From SZUA-186 sp041552135 (GTDB lineage: Bacteria; Pseudomonadota; Gammaproteobacteria; UBA9214), in NCBI GenBank assembly GCA_041552135.1, contig JBFELL010000154.1, positions 1-6,981 of the forward strand: a DNA stretch of 6,981 nt, given 5' to 3'. The notes beneath the pieces were generated by a model. That model worked only from the letters and a program-made list of their open reading frames with translations, was not told where the DNA came from and searched no databases. The translations under genes were made by a program, and so were the position numbers. Positions 1 through 6,981 of this stretch are shown here, piece after piece (within the stretch, counting starts at the first letter, position 1; each line of letters starts with the position of its first letter).

Positions 1-106
1 CCGGTCAGCGTCGGATCACGGCCTTCGGCCTGATCCGACCTACGGACTGCGGACAGCAGGAGCGGCACCGGCCGCGATGGTGAAACGTTTCGGCACCGGG
101 GGCTAG
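1..106. repeat. Direct repeat copy 1 of a 154-bp-period tandem duplication
   Basis: Positions 1-106 match positions 155-260 with four visible differences (53 A/G, 71 G/A, 95 A/G, 102 G/C), about 96% identity. Each copy holds a REP-like hairpin followed by a tail containing the perfect palindrome GAAACGTTTC (82-91 and 236-245). The left edge may extend beyond the window. No coding potential was seen in 1-256. Confidence 0.9.
10..43 (-). repeat. REP-like hairpin, GTAG head on minus strand
   Basis: Bases 10-18 pair with 31-39 and bases 20-23 pair with 27-30, leaving a one-base bulge at C19 and a TTC loop, 13 bp in all. On the minus strand it is preceded by the tetranucleotide GTAG (40-43 on the plus strand reads CTAC). 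A GTAG tetranucleotide plus a bulged hairpin is the layout of REP elements mobilised by RAYT (REP-associated tyrosine) transposases. Membership of that family is inferred from layout only. Confidence 0.7.
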
Positions 107-110
107 TGCT

Positions 111-146
111 GCAGGTCGGGTTAGGTGCGACGCACCGTAACCCGGC
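111..146 (+). repeat. REP-like hairpin, degenerate GCAG head
   Basis: Bases 117-123 pair with 138-144 and bases 124-128 pair with 132-136, with G137 bulged and a GAC loop. The head is GCAG rather than GTAG and the last base of the outer stem is altered, so this copy is slightly decayed. It faces the hairpin at 164-197, forming an inverted pair like the one at 1797-1883. Confidence 0.62.
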
Positions 147-154
147 GGGGTGTA

Positions 155-260
155 CCGGTCAGCGTCGGATCACGGCCTTCGGCCTGATCCGACCTACGGA
201 CTGCGGGCAGCAGGAGCGGCACCGACCGCGATGGTGAAACGTTTCGGCGCCGGGGCCTAG
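155..260. repeat. Direct repeat copy 2, ending on the stop codon of the adjacent gene
   Basis: This is the second copy of the 106-bp repeat, offset by 154 bp from copy 1. Identity with copy 1 continues through CTAGT and then breaks. That CTA is the reverse complement of the TAG stop of the 238-residue gene, so the duplicated block starts almost exactly at the 3' end of that gene. The 48-bp segment between the copies (107-154) carries another, oppositely oriented REP-like hairpin. Confidence 0.88.
164..197 (-). repeat. REP-like hairpin, duplicate of the one at 10-43
   Basis: Same sequence as the hairpin at 10-43: bases 164-172 pair with 185-193 and 174-177 pair with 181-184. The minus-strand GTAG head lies at 194-197. 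Together with 111-146 it makes an inverted pair downstream of the 238-residue gene. No U-tract follows, so it is not a standard intrinsic terminator. Confidence 0.7.
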
Positions 261-973
261 TTCACCGGCAACTTCTCACGCAGGGCATCGCGGTCAATCC
301 ACCAGTTGTCGCCGACGATGGCGTCGAGCATGGCCGCCAGGCGTGACAGCAGTTCCTGGACATCGTTCAGGCCCAGGATCTCGATCCACATCTTGATCAT
401 CTCGGGATCGTCCTCGATGCCGCGGTGGCGCTTGGCAACGCCGGCCAGGATCTGCCGGGTGAAGAAAGTCAGGCTTGCCTGCTCGTCACCCTCGGTGCGC
501 AGTTCGGCGATATAGTTTGCGGCCATCGCGGCGACGGCCGCACCGTCGGAGTCATCCGGGGTCTCGTCGACGATGTGCTGCAGCAGGGCGACAGTGAGTT
601 GTGCCGGGACCGGGAAGGTGATGGACAGCCAGACGCCATTGCCGAGTGCGGCCAGCGATTCCTCCTGTTCGCACTGGAACAGGATGTCGCAGGCCTCGAT
701 GGCGTCCTGCCAGCTCCCGGCGGCGGCGCAGGTGTCGAACACCTCGCGGGCGATCTTCCAGCTCTCGTCCTTGCGCTGCAGGGCCAGCAGGGTCTCGGCA
801 ATGTCCAGTTGCACACGGGCGCGCTCGACGGGACCGGCATCGGCGGGCAGGGCGGCCAGGTGCTGCTCGTGCTCCTTCAGCAGGGCCTCCAGCGACGGCC
901 GCGACTCGGACAGGTCGATGCCGCTCTTGTCTCCGGCCACCAGTTTTTCCGGGCTGATATCGTGGTCTTTCAT
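257..973 (-). CDS. Hypothetical protein, 238 aa, acidic, helical repeat-like
   Basis: I do not recognise the family, so no function is given. The protein has no signal peptide, membrane segment or catalytic motif that I can see. Residues about 25-105 are rich in Ala, Leu and Glu with spacing suggestive of paired helices (TPR-like), and residues 120-215 continue as predicted helices. It ends with a short segment containing two adjacent tryptophans (W224, W225). It is probably cytoplasmic and could be a protein-interaction scaffold, which is inference from composition only. The ATG at 973 is preceded by AGGT about nine bases upstream, a modest ribosome-binding site. The stop codon lies at the edge of a duplicated repeat block. 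It is the same strand as the upstream metallophosphoesterase gene but 149 bp away, so cotranscription is possible rather than clear. Codon-position GC bias and sustained length support a real gene over the opposite-strand open frames. Confidence 0.8.
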   Translation of the reverse strand: MKDHDISPEKLVAGDKSGIDLSESRPSLEALLKEHEQHLAALPADAGPVERARVQLDIAETLLALQRKDESWKIAREVFDTCAAAGSWQDAIEACDILFQCEQEESLAALGNGVWLSITFPVPAQLTVALLQHIVDETPDDSDGAAVAAMAANYIAELRTEGDEQASLTFFTRQILAGVAKRHRGIEDDPEMIKMWIEILGLNDVQELLSRLAAMLDAIVGDNWWIDRDALREKLPVN

Positions 974-1122
974 ATGTGATTACCTGATATTCGCAGGATG
1001 ATTGCACCGGTTGCATGTTCACCGCACAGAGGCAGGGTCCGCAGGGTAAAGCGTAACAACATTCTTCGGTCTGACTCGCGTTGCTGCTGCCCGGCCAACA
1101 GGGGCTGTTCTGCGTACGTATT

Positions 1123-1662
1123 CTATACAATGCCGGCCGTCTGTTCCGCGGCTAGCGGCACATCGCGGATCTCGAACTGCATGGTCTCCAGATCGCCGAG
1201 GATCCAGGTGGGCGGCGCCTTGATGCCGCCGACGGTACCGGGGTTGGCCAGCACGGTCTCGCTGCCGGACAGGTTGCCGATGGAGCGGATATCGGCAACG
1301 TGATCATGGCCGCAGCACACCAGGTCCCAGTCGCCGGTCTTTGCCATGGCCTCGCCGTAGTGCGGGTAGTGCACCATGAAGATACGCCGGCCGGCCAGCT
1401 TGATGCCGGCGTCCTGGCCGTAGTAGTGCACCAGGCTGGAGGGCTTCGAGGCGATGTGGCCCATCATGTAGAGGTCGCCGGGGTTGTTGCCATGGATGAC
1501 GTGGATCGGCAGGCCGAATGGCTTGATCACCTCCAGCGTGCTCGGTGCGACCACGTCGCCGCAGTGCAGCACGACCTCCGCGCCTGCGTCCCGTGCGGCA
1601 CGCACGGCCGCCGCGAGCAGTTCGCGGTTGTCGTGGCTGTCGGAGATGATGCAGATCTTCAT
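1123..1662 (-). CDS. Metallophosphoesterase, YfcE/MJ0936 family phosphodiesterase
   Basis: A calcineurin-like phosphoesterase of the small YfcE/MJ0936 group, 179 aa, close to the usual size. All metal-site motifs are visible in order: DSH at residues 8-10, GD at 35-36, GN at 58-59, H98 in the HYPH segment, and GHDH at 118-121. The C-terminal NPGTVGG stretch (140-146), followed by a WILGDLE strand, is typical of this subgroup. Family members bind two divalent metals and hydrolyse phosphodiesters in vitro; their physiological substrates are mostly unknown, so none is assigned. It should be soluble and cytoplasmic. The ATG at 1662 starts exactly at the conserved first strand (MKICIISDSH), which supports this start even though no strong Shine-Dalgarno is visible upstream. 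A TATAGA box sits only about nine bases before the start, too close for me to call as its promoter. Confidence 0.93.
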   Translation of the reverse strand: MKICIISDSHDNRELLAAAVRAARDAGAEVVLHCGDVVAPSTLEVIKPFGLPIHVIHGNNPGDLYMMGHIASKPSSLVHYYGQDAGIKLAGRRIFMVHYPHYGEAMAKTGDWDLVCCGHDHVADIRSIGNLSGSETVLANPGTVGGIKAPPTWILGDLETMQFEIRDVPLAAEQTAGIV

Positions 1663-1682
1663 GGTCTGGTTCTATAAAAACT

Positions 1683-1751
1683 ACCGCAGAGGCGCAAAGG
1701 ATGCAGAGAAGGCAAAGACCTTTTCACCGCAAAGACGCAAAGTACGCAAGG
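1683..1751 (+). repeat. Purine-rich short-period intergenic repeat (two copies)
   Basis: Two related stretches start ACCGCA at 1683 and 1726 (43 bp apart). Each is made of about 9-10-base variations on CGCAAAG or GCAGAG, as in GCAGAGGCGCAAAGG and GCAAAGACGCAAAG. A weaker relative begins at 1021 (ACCGCACAGAGGCAGG) between the two left-hand genes. Similar A/G-rich repeats are familiar in intergenic DNA of environmental proteobacteria, but I assign no function. No reading frame here looks coding. Confidence 0.6.
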
Positions 1752-1796
1752 TGGAAAAATGTTATTAAAAATCATTCCGATCTCTACGGAGGAAGC

Positions 1797-1832
1797 GTAG
1801 GTCGGGTTAGGCGCGAAGCGCCGTAACCCGAC
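1797..1832 (+). repeat. REP-like hairpin, GTAG head on plus strand
   Basis: A GTAG head (1797-1800) is followed by a 14-bp stem: 1801-1809 pair with 1824-1832 and 1810-1814 pair with 1818-1822, with G1823 bulged and a GAA loop. It is the left half of an inverted pair with 1848-1883. Confidence 0.78.
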
Positions 1833-1847
1833 ATCAGGTCATCCAAT

Positions 1848-1883
1848 GTCGGATTACGCTGCTGCGCAGCTAATCCGACCTAC
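1848..1883 (-). repeat. REP-like hairpin, GTAG head on minus strand; partner of 1797-1832
   Basis: Bases 1848-1856 pair with 1871-1879 and bases 1858-1862 pair with 1866-1870, with C1857 bulged and a TGC loop. The minus-strand GTAG head is at 1880-1883. With 1797-1832 it forms a BIME-like unit with heads pointing outward and a 15-base spacer. It lies 19 bp past the hppA stop codon, where such hairpins can block 3' exonucleases and stabilise upstream mRNA. That role is known for E. coli REPs and inferred here. No U-tract follows. Confidence 0.78.
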
Positions 1884-1902
1884 GTGTTACGAAGCCAGCC
1901 CG

Positions 1903-3933
<2,031 letters not shown>

Positions 3934-3975
3934 CGTGATTCTCCTGTTTGGAAAGCGTGTGTCCGCGTGGCGGGG

Positions 3976-4176
3976 TTATACCGGCGCCTTGAAAGTCGTG
4001 CCCGGACGGAAGCCGAACAGGGTCTCCAGGTCGAATTCCCGAATCAGGGTATCGACCGCGCCCTGTCCGTGGTCACGCTGGACCTCGGCCAGGATCAGCC
4101 TGGCGCCGTTGCGGTTGTAGCCGCCACCCATGTCGGCCTGCACGGCGAGCAGTTCGCGGGCCTTTTCCAGTGTCAT
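3976..4176 (-). CDS. Small hypothetical protein (66 aa) between pfp and hppA
   Basis: I do not recognise this protein. It is soluble-looking, with an N-terminal helical stretch, a glycine-rich turn (MGGGYNRNGAR, residues 16-26), a second helix that includes AEVQRDHG, and a C-terminal segment LFGFRPGTTF (53-62). It lacks a signal peptide, membrane helix or metal motif. It sits in a tight gap, starting 21 bp after the pfp stop and ending 42 bp before hppA, so cotranslation with both enzymes is likely. No strong Shine-Dalgarno precedes the ATG at 4176, so it may depend on translation of pfp. The structured sequence and operon position favour a real gene; a role in PPi metabolism or in regulating either enzyme is only guilt by association. 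Confidence 0.72.
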   Translation of the reverse strand: MTLEKARELLAVQADMGGGYNRNGARLILAEVQRDHGQGAVDTLIREFDLETLFGFRPGTTFKAPV

Positions 4177-4197
4177 GGGCGTGTGTCCGTAGCGTGG

Positions 4198-5469
4198 TTA
4201 CAGCTTGAAGCCCTTCAGCTTCTTCGGCACCGCGAGGTTTTTCAGCTGCACGTACTTCGGCATGCCATCCTTGCCATAGGGCGGGTAGTCCTCACCGGCG
4301 ATCAGCGGCTCGAGGTAGGTGCGGCAGCGCTGGGTGATGCCAAAGCCGTCCTTCGTGATGAAGCTCTTGGGCATCATCTTCTCGACATTGGCCACGCGGG
4401 ACAGCTTGGCCTCGCCGACGGTCCAGCGATAGGGCTTGTTCGAGGTGCGCTTGATGGTCGGCATGACGGAGTTTTTGCCGGCCAGCGCCATTTCCACGGC
4501 GGCCTTGCCCATGGCGTAGGCCTGCTCGACATCGGATTTGGAGGCGATGTGGCGTGCGGCGCGCTGCAGGTAATCGGCCACGGCCCAGTGGTACTTGTAG
4601 CCGAGCTTGTCGCGGATCAGACCGGCAATGACCGGTGCAACACCACCGAGCTGGGCATGGCCGAAGGCGTCCTTCAGGCCCTGGTCGGCGAGGAACTTGC
4701 CGCTCTTGTCATGCACGCCCTCGGACACGACGATGGAGCAGTAGCCGTATTCCTTGACCTTGCGTTTCACCTCGGCGAGGAACTTGCGTTCATTGAAGAC
4801 CACCTCCGGGAACAGGATCACGACCGGCAGGTCGCAGTCCCCGGTGGTGGCCATGCCGCCGGCGGCGGCGATCCAGCCGGCGTGCCGGCCCATGACCTCC
4901 AGCACGAAGATCTTGGTCGAGGTCTTGGCCATGGAGGCGACGTCGAAGCTGGCCTCGCGGGTGGAGACGGCGATGTACTTGGCAACGGAGCCGAAGCCCG
5001 GGCAGTTGTCGGTAATCGGCAGGTCATTGTCGACCGTCTTTGGCACGTGGATGGCCTGGATCGGGTAGCCGGTGGCCTTGGATAGCTGCGAGACCTTCAG
5101 ACAGGTGTCGGCGGAATCGCCGCCGCCGTTGTAGAAAAAGTAGCCGATGTTGTGTGCTTCAAAGACCTCGATCAGTCGTTCGTACTCGCGCCGGTTCGCC
5201 TCCAGGCTCTTCATCTTGTAGCGGCAGGAACCGAAGGCGCCGGACGGCGTATGGCGCAGCGCGGCGATGTCGCGGGCGGATTCCTTACTGGTGTCGATCA
5301 GGTCCTCGGTGAGGGCGCCGATGATGCCGTTGCGACCGGCATAGACCTTGCCGATCTGGTCCTTGTGCTGGCGCGCGGTCTGGATCACGCCGCAGGCGGA
5401 GGCATTGATGACGGCGGTTACGCCGCCGGACTGGGCATAGAACGCGTTCTTCTTGGCTGCTCTGGCCAT
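4198..5469 (-). CDS. pfp: Pyrophosphate-dependent 6-phosphofructokinase
   Basis: This cytoplasmic glycolytic enzyme reversibly converts fructose-6-phosphate and PPi to fructose-1,6-bisphosphate and Pi. At 423 aa it fits the PPi-using long PFK group. The phosphoryl-donor loop reads NGGGDS (114-119), with D118 where ATP enzymes have glycine. The catalytic loop reads PKTVDND (143-149), with K144 replacing the glycine of ATP-PFK and D147 as the catalytic base. These two residues are the accepted PPi-specificity marks. MGRH (193-196), PE (221-222) and HAQLGG (271-276) form the sugar-phosphate site. AGGGAG (5479-5484) lies nine bases before the ATG at 5469. In Methylococcus and in sulfur-oxidising symbionts such PFPs pair with a membrane PPase, and homologues can act on sedoheptulose phosphates in a modified Calvin cycle. 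The same use here is inference, because no Calvin genes lie in the window. Confidence 0.96.
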   Translation of the reverse strand: MARAAKKNAFYAQSGGVTAVINASACGVIQTARQHKDQIGKVYAGRNGIIGALTEDLIDTSKESARDIAALRHTPSGAFGSCRYKMKSLEANRREYERLIEVFEAHNIGYFFYNGGGDSADTCLKVSQLSKATGYPIQAIHVPKTVDNDLPITDNCPGFGSVAKYIAVSTREASFDVASMAKTSTKIFVLEVMGRHAGWIAAAGGMATTGDCDLPVVILFPEVVFNERKFLAEVKRKVKEYGYCSIVVSEGVHDKSGKFLADQGLKDAFGHAQLGGVAPVIAGLIRDKLGYKYHWAVADYLQRAARHIASKSDVEQAYAMGKAAVEMALAGKNSVMPTIKRTSNKPYRWTVGEAKLSRVANVEKMMPKSFITKDGFGITQRCRTYLEPLIAGEDYPPYGKDGMPKYVQLKNLAVPKKLKGFKL

Positions 5470-5518
5470 GCTGCTTGTCTCCCTGGATTTGAGGTGGATA
5501 CGATGGATATGGAAAGGG

Positions 5519-5875
5519 TTAAACGGGGTCCGGTGTGCTGCCTGTGCGGCTGGCCTCGTGGTCGGCCTGGACCTGCAGCAACGTCACCATGCACTCGGAC
5601 AGGTCATCGAATTCATCGACGCTTGGCCCGTACATTTCGTAATTACGGTAGTAGAACTGGCAGCGGTAGCGGTTATCACCGGTCTTCGAGATCACGAAGT
5701 GACAGCCGCGCTCTTCCCAGTAGGCGGCCGGGCACTGGGTTAGCTCGGTCGTGCCGGCATCGAGCCGCAACTCGACATCCGCCAGCATGGGCTCTCTGGC
5801 CTCGCCGTAGCGCTCCTCGAGCGTCGTCCTGATAATCCACAACTCGCTTTCGGTGAAATCGGCAATCTTGCTCAT
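5519..5875 (-). CDS. Conserved-looking hypothetical protein, 118 aa, first gene of pfp cluster
   Basis: I do not recognise the family. The protein is acidic and soluble, without signal peptide or membrane segment. It begins with a helix (ESELWIIRTTLEERYGEA, residues 9-26), followed by a mixed strand region rich in aromatic residues (YWEERGCHFVIS about 52-63, then CQFYYRNYEMYG about 72-83), an acidic loop (DEFDD, 86-90) and a final helix ending in VQADHE. The last dozen residues are polar and probably disordered. Alternating strands and aromatic residues suggest a compact alpha/beta fold; two cysteines (48 and 58) are not in a metal motif. It ends 49 bp before pfp and is the promoter-proximal gene of the presumed operon. 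The start at 5875 has no convincing Shine-Dalgarno, so a shorter start is possible. No function is inferred beyond a possible link to PFP or the pyrophosphatase. Confidence 0.75.
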   Translation of the reverse strand: MSKIADFTESELWIIRTTLEERYGEAREPMLADVELRLDAGTTELTQCPAAYWEERGCHFVISKTGDNRYRCQFYYRNYEMYGPSVDEFDDLSECMVTLLQVQADHEASRTGSTPDPV

Positions 5876-6109
5876 GGCTGTCTGGCGGCGGTTGCTAGGG
5901 CAGGTCGGTCGGCGGTTTGCAAAGGCCGCAGATTCTAGCTCAAAACATGATTTATTTCATGAACTTCGTTGACTTCACCTATCGGCAGCAGGTAGCTTAA
6001 GCGATTGCCGGCCGGTTGGCGAACAAATAATTCGTATGTTTCAATTCAAAAAATCTTCGTTATTACATCAGGTTAAGGATTTTATTGTGCCAGGGGGAGT
6101 GATCTCACC
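5876..6109. promoter_or_regulatory. Divergent intergenic promoter region between pfp cluster and adk
   Basis: A 234-bp gene-free stretch between divergent genes, clearly AT-richer than its surroundings from about 5935 to 6090. A plausible plus-strand promoter has TTGACT at 5969-5974 and TAGCTT at 5993-5998 with an 18-bp spacer. For the minus strand a TAGAAT -10 box lies at 5932-5937, without a good -35 at normal spacing. A strong ribosome-binding site, GGGGGAG (6093-6099), precedes the adk ATG by ten bases. Promoter boxes were read by eye and are tentative; that both transcription units start from this region follows from gene layout. Confidence 0.55.
5946..5961. promoter_or_regulatory. Dyad CATGA-N6-TCATG, possible operator
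   Basis: Perfect five-base inverted arms (5946-5950 and 5957-5961) flank an AT-only six-base centre, and an overlapping perfect palindrome TTCATGAA occupies 5956-5963. The dyad lies just upstream of the minus-strand TAGAAT box and of the plus-strand TTGACT box, a position from which a dimeric regulator could affect both directions. It does not match the FNR consensus I know, and I cannot name a regulator. A chance dyad in AT-rich DNA is possible. Confidence 0.3.
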
Positions 6110-6981
6110 ATGAGAATTGTCATGCTCGGTGCTCCAGGCTCCGGCAAGGGAACCCAGGCGCAACTCCTGGTCGAACGCTACAAGGTGCCGCAGATTTCCA
6201 CGGGAGATCTGTTGCGCGAGGCCGTGGACTCGGGGTCGGCGCTGGGCCGCCAGGCCAAGGTCTCCATGGACGCCGGACAGCTGGTCAGTGACGAGATTGT
6301 CCTCGGTATCATCCATGAGCGTATCGTGCGCCCGGATGCACGCAAGGGCTTCATTCTGGACGGATTCCCCCGCAACCTGCAGCAGGCCGAGGCGCTCGAC
6401 CAGCTGTTGACCGGGCTGGGTCGGCCGCTCAACCTGGCCTTGCTGGTCGCCGTGGATGTCGATGCCCTGCTGCAGCGACTGGTCGGACGAAGGACCTGCC
6501 TGTCCTGCGGTGCCATGTACAACATGTTCTACTCACCGCCGCACATCGACGGGCGCTGCGACGCATGCGGCGGCAAGCTGCGGCACCGGGCCGACGACAA
6601 TGAGGAGACCATCGGCAACCGCCTGCGGGTTTACGAGACACATACCATTCCGGTCATCGAGTATTACAAGGAACAGGAAAAACTTCGTACTGTACAAGGG
6701 GTTGGCGAGATAAAGGACATCTTCAAGGCAGTCGTCAAGATCGTTGACGACGTCAAGAAACACGCCAAGTCCGAGTCGCGTTCGGATGCTATCCGTCGGG
6801 CCATCGCCAAGCATCGGGCGGCTGCAGAGGCCGGTGCCACCGGCAAGAAGAAGGCGGCCCCGAAGAAGGCCCCTGCCAAAAAGGCCGCGCCGAAGAAGGC
6901 GGCCCCGAAGAAGGCCCCTGCCAAAAAGGCCGCGCCGAAGAAGGCGGCCCCGAAGAAGGCCCCTGCCACTAAGGCCGCGCC
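6110..6981 (+). CDS. adk: Adenylate kinase with zinc lid and Lys/Ala/Pro repeat tail (3' partial)
   Basis: Adenylate kinase catalyses ATP + AMP to 2 ADP in the cytoplasm. The gene starts at ATG 6110 behind a strong GGGGGAG site and is still open after 290 codons at the window edge. The enzyme domain fills residues 1 to about 215: P-loop GAPGSGKGT (7-15), AMP-site STGDLLR (30-36), DGFPR (84-88), R127, and the lid segment DDNEET (162-167) with R171. The lid has a complete Cys4 zinc site (C130, C133, C150, C153), the arrangement of Bacillus enzymes and unlike the His/Ser/Asp/Thr lid of E. coli. Normal Adk stops near residue 215. Here a basic linker (216-245) leads into a disordered tail repeating KKAAPKKAPAKKAAP from residue 247. 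Such tails occur in histone H1-like and AlgP-like proteins and often bind nucleic acid or polyanions; that function here is inference. It is divergent from the pfp/hppA cluster. Confidence 0.96.
   Translation, partial: MRIVMLGAPGSGKGTQAQLLVERYKVPQISTGDLLREAVDSGSALGRQAKVSMDAGQLVSDEIVLGIIHERIVRPDARKGFILDGFPRNLQQAEALDQLLTGLGRPLNLALLVAVDVDALLQRLVGRRTCLSCGAMYNMFYSPPHIDGRCDACGGKLRHRADDNEETIGNRLRVYETHTIPVIEYYKEQEKLRTVQGVGEIKDIFKAVVKIVDDVKKHAKSESRSDAIRRAIAKHRAAAEAGATGKKKAAPKKAPAKKAAPKKAAPKKAPAKKAAPKKAAPKKAPATKAA
6848..6981 (+). repeat. 45-bp in-frame tandem repeat encoding the Adk tail
   Basis: Copies lie at 6848-6892, 6893-6937 and 6938-6981 (the last lacks at least one base at the window edge). 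Copies 1 and 2 are identical at DNA level; copy 3 differs visibly only at codon 287 (6968-6970), ACT instead of AAA, changing Lys to Thr. Because 45 is a multiple of three, gain or loss of units keeps the reading frame. DNA identity, not just protein similarity, points to recent copying by slippage or recombination. Confidence 0.95.

Noticed and set aside
1..260. Repeats at the left edge as a CRISPR array or att site
   Set aside because: There are only two long copies separated by 48 bp, with internal hairpins and no short regular spacers, and no integrase, tRNA or cas gene is nearby.
425..979. Plus-strand 184-codon open frame opposite the 238-residue gene
   Set aside because: Composition is Gly/Gln/Asp-rich without recognisable structure, and the minus-strand frame has better amino-acid composition, a ribosome-binding site and consistent third-position GC.
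552..1130. Minus-strand 192-codon frame overlapping the 238-residue gene
   Set aside because: It is an Arg/Gly/Pro-rich out-of-frame translation over most of its length, typical of a shifted frame in GC-rich DNA.
1784..1902. REP-like hairpins as an intrinsic terminator for hppA
   Set aside because: The stems are strong, but no run of T follows either hairpin in the minus-strand direction, so a classical intrinsic terminator is not supported.
6664..6969. Minus-strand open frame with a repetitive AGAFFGAAFFGAAF hydrophobic protein
   Set aside because: It is the mirror of the Lys/Ala/Pro repeat of adk: Lys AAG codons read backwards as Phe-containing frames. No ribosome-binding site or independent domain supports it.

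Overview
The window looks like chromosomal DNA from a GC-rich gammaproteobacterium, most likely an autotrophic sulfur-oxidising or methanotroph-like lineage. This is an inference. It rests on a PPi-dependent phosphofructokinase and a membrane pyrophosphatase encoded together, an arrangement known from Methylococcus and from sulfur-oxidising symbionts, and on GTAG-headed hairpin repeats typical of gammaproteobacterial intergenic DNA. No phage, transposase, CRISPR or RNA gene is visible.

Layout, left to right. Positions 1-260 are gene-free and hold a 154-bp-period tandem duplication built from REP-like hairpins; its second copy ends on the stop codon of the first gene. Two minus-strand genes follow: an unrecognised 238-residue, mostly helical acidic protein (257-973) and a YfcE/MJ0936-type metallophosphoesterase (1123-1662). 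Positions 1663-1902 are intergenic, with a purine-rich short-period repeat and a clean inverted pair of REP-like hairpins (BIME-like) just past the hppA stop codon.

The centre is a compact minus-strand cluster, read from right to left: a 118-residue hypothetical protein (5875-5519), PPi-dependent 6-phosphofructokinase (5469-4198), a 66-residue hypothetical protein (4176-3976) and a K+-independent H+-pumping membrane pyrophosphatase (3933-1903). Gaps of 49, 21 and 42 bp suggest one operon. The two enzymes share the PPi pool: PFP uses PPi to phosphorylate fructose-6-phosphate, or makes PPi in the reverse direction, and the pyrophosphatase couples PPi to the proton gradient. The two small proteins have no assigned role.

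An AT-rich divergent intergenic region (5876-6109) separates this cluster from a plus-strand adenylate kinase gene (6110 to beyond the window). This Adk has a four-cysteine zinc lid. After the normal enzyme end it carries a lysine/alanine/proline tail encoded by nearly identical 45-bp tandem repeats, resembling the tails of histone H1-like proteins, and runs off the window still open. The tailed Adk beside a PPi-energy operon is the most unusual item here.
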